The position numbers and the translations under genes were made by a program. 32,900 bases of DNA from JAFGHJ01 sp964534175 (lineage in GTDB: Bacteria > Hydrothermota > UBA3072). The notes beneath the pieces were generated by a model. That model was given only the letters and a program-made list of their open reading frames with translations, did not search any database and was not told the origin of the DNA. The stretch is from the NCBI GenBank assembly GCA_964534175.1, contig CAZHNS010000026.1, positions 1 through 32,900 on the forward strand, written 5' to 3'. Of this stretch, positions 31,387 to 32,900 are shown in pieces. Position 1 is the stretch's first letter; each line of letters starts with the position of its first letter.

Positions 31387-32375
31387 ATATAAAAAAAATA
31401 TTTCCTTCAATAGAGTTTATTGTTAGTTCTGACGAGGATATTTATAGAGCTCGTTCCGAGATGACTAAATTCGCAGGAGAAATTAAATTAACAGAAAAAG
31501 AATTGGAAGAACTTAGAATCGTAATAACTGAGATTTCAAAAAATATTATAAAGCATAGTTCTTCAGGTAAATTGAGTATCACTTTGGGAGAAGAAGGAAA
31601 AGAAAAGGGTGTGTATATTATGGCGGAAAACCCGACCAATAATCATAACACTGCTGAAATTTTTGACGATGGTTACAGTACCGCGAATACTCTTGGAATA
31701 GGTTTGGGCGCCGTGAAAAGATTGCTTACGGATGTTAAAGTGAAAGTAGAAGAGGGGAAGTTTATTTTAACCGGCAAAAAAATATTTTCCGAGAAGAAAG
31801 ATAGCGTTATACAAACCAGTGTGTTTAGCCGTCCTAAACCGGGTTTTAAAAGTAATGGAGATGCATATTTTATAAAAAGATATGAAGATTCTGCGGTAGT
31901 TGCGGTTGTGGATGGTATTGGACACGGGGATAAGGCTAACGAGGCAAGTAAAATTGCTTTACAAGTTATTGAAAATCAATATAGAGATGAGCTTGAACAG
32001 GTTGTTCTTACAATTCATAGAAGATTGCATGGTAGCAGGGGTTGTGTTATAGGAATTGTTCGCATGAATAAAGAAGGTAAAATAGAATATCTTGGAGTTG
32101 GTAATATTCGAACTCAGATTTATACGACTGAAAGGTATAAACGACTGGTTTCTTTTGACGGCTTGTTAGGCAGTAACATTAGAACGCTCAGGACCGATCG
32201 ACTTACTCTTAGTACGCCCTGCTTATTAGTTTTACATTCTGATGGAGTTTCTTCTTTTAATTTTGATGATAAGCGTATTGTGTACAGACCTGTAATAGAA
32301 ATAGCAAAGGAAGCTTTTGAAGAACATAAGAAAAGTTCGGATGACGCTACGCTTTTAATTGCGCGAATTCCATAA
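31383..32375 (+). CDS. rsbX: RsbT-like ATPase domain fused to RsbX-like PP2C phosphatase
   Basis: 330 residues in two parts. About 1-135 is a second GHKL domain: N-box TEISKNIIKHSSSG is kept and G2 GYSTANTLGIGLGAVKRLL is kept, but the place of the G1 box has MAENPTNNHNTAE without the aspartate and the GxG, so ATP binding is doubtful. About 140-330 is an RsbX/SpoIIE-type phosphatase: NGDAYFIK, VVAVVDGIGHGDKANEAS (metal-binding D and G), SRGCVIGIV, LGVGNIRTQIY, LVLHSDGV, SSDDATLLIARIP. RsbX removes phosphate from RsbS and RsbR to reset the stressosome. The N-terminal half, resembling RsbT, could dock the phosphatase onto RsbS/RsbR by mimicking the kinase. It overlaps the rsbT stop and is followed after 27 bases by another sensor gene. 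Confidence 0.88.
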   Translation: MNIKKIFPSIEFIVSSDEDIYRARSEMTKFAGEIKLTEKELEELRIVITEISKNIIKHSSSGKLSITLGEEGKEKGVYIMAENPTNNHNTAEIFDDGYSTANTLGIGLGAVKRLLTDVKVKVEEGKFILTGKKIFSEKKDSVIQTSVFSRPKPGFKSNGDAYFIKRYEDSAVVAVVDGIGHGDKANEASKIALQVIENQYRDELEQVVLTIHRRLHGSRGCVIGIVRMNKEGKIEYLGVGNIRTQIYTTERYKRLVSFDGLLGSNIRTLRTDRLTLSTPCLLVLHSDGVSSFNFDDKRIVYRPVIEIAKEAFEEHKKSSDDATLLIARIP

Positions 32376-32402
32376 TGGGAGTAAAAAAAAGAGAGGTATA
32401 TA

Positions 32403-32900
32403 ATGGCTAAAAAAGCAATAAGTAAAGCAAACCTAGAAAAGAAATTAAAGGTTCTGGAAAAGGAGAATAAAGAATTAAAATTAGACAGGCAATTGCTAAA
32501 TTCTCTTTTAGAACTTATGCCGGAAAATGTATATTTTAAAGATATAGAGAGCAGATTTATCAGAGTAAGCAAAGCTTTTGTTGGTTATTTGGGTTTTGAT
32601 AGTGCTGAGAAACTAATGGGTAAGACTGATTTTGATATTTTCGATGAGGAACATGCGAAACCTGCTTTTGAAGATGAACAAAAAATAATAAAAACCGGAG
32701 AATCTATACAGAAAGTTGAGAAAGAGGTTTATCCCGACGGCAGTGAGAAATGGGTCGAAACCACGAAGGTTCCCAGGTACAACGAAAAAGGTAAGATAGC
32801 AGGTACTTTTGGTATTTCCAGAGATATAACCGACAAGAAGCTCTGGGAAGAGGAGAGGGAGAAAAAAATAGAGGCTCAGAAGGAAGAGCTCATAGAGCTT
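32403..32900 (+). CDS. rsbR: RsbR-type stressosome sensor 5 (PAS, STAS expected beyond the edge)
   Basis: The frame is open from the ATG at 32403 (GAGAGG upstream) to the right edge, 166 codons with no stop. A charged coiled helix (about 1-33, ANLEKKLKVLEKENKELK) precedes one PAS domain (about 35-150; MPENVYFKDIESRFIRVSKAFVGYLG ... MGKTDFDIFDEEHAKPAFEDEQKIIKTG ... GTFGISRDIT), and the visible end (EKKIEAQKEELIEL) is the linker that leads into the STAS domain in sensors 1-4. The PAS belongs with the first PAS of sensor 2. The array continues on both sides of the rsbS-T-X core. Confidence 0.88.
   Translation, partial: MAKKAISKANLEKKLKVLEKENKELKLDRQLLNSLLELMPENVYFKDIESRFIRVSKAFVGYLGFDSAEKLMGKTDFDIFDEEHAKPAFEDEQKIIKTGESIQKVEKEVYPDGSEKWVETTKVPRYNEKGKIAGTFGISRDITDKKLWEEEREKKIEAQKEELIEL

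Overview
The window is AT-rich, densely coded bacterial DNA with short spacers and overlapping operons. It looks like a Gram-negative from a poorly cultured lineage. The reasons are a cell-wall synthase paired with a membrane-anchored OmpA-domain protein, a secreted barrel-like TPR protein, and two secreted subtilases with C-terminal sorting-like domains of the type common in FCB-group and WOR-3-like candidate phyla. The phylum is an inference; there is no rRNA gene in the window.

Layout. 1-2989 (minus): purB, a glycosyl-3-phosphoglycerate phosphatase and a glucosyl-3-phosphoglycerate synthase (cut by the left edge) form one operon. 3003-9238 (minus): two tandem subtilases, a duplication that includes spacer and promoter; the second copy has five Ig-like repeats against one in the first. 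9329-13511 (plus): barrel/TPR protein, purM, a ybbR-like gene and tsaD in overlapping succession. 13703-14878 (minus): HU and thiL; thiL has no normal start codon. 15118-18001 (minus): a HEAT-like protein and an HD-GYP protein that seem to share an N-terminal module. 18102-20787 (minus): gcvPB, a small three-helix membrane protein and a secreted phospholipase-D-type nuclease whose start codon lies in a perfect hairpin. 20788-21246: a spacer made of inverted and short tandem repeats. 21247-24063 (plus): class A penicillin-binding protein and OmpA-domain protein. 24352-25254 (plus): a short-form serA. 25419-32900 (plus): a stressosome locus that runs off the right edge.

The stressosome locus is the most striking part. 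It holds five PAS-STAS sensor paralogues (RsbR type, the fifth partial), one RsbS, one RsbT kinase, and a protein that joins an RsbT-like ATPase domain to an RsbX-like PP2C phosphatase. The spacers before the second and third sensors contain decayed copies of the serA 3' end, so the array grew by tandem duplication of a serA-tail/spacer/sensor unit. The three spacers keep the same pair of short palindromes, and the sensor genes show patchy identity that suggests gene conversion.

A second theme is expression signals. Most genes have strong AGGAGG-type ribosome sites, but four (9367, 18001, 20787, 21247) have none and instead have a sigma-70-like -10 box only 6-9 bases before the ATG, so their mRNAs are probably leaderless.
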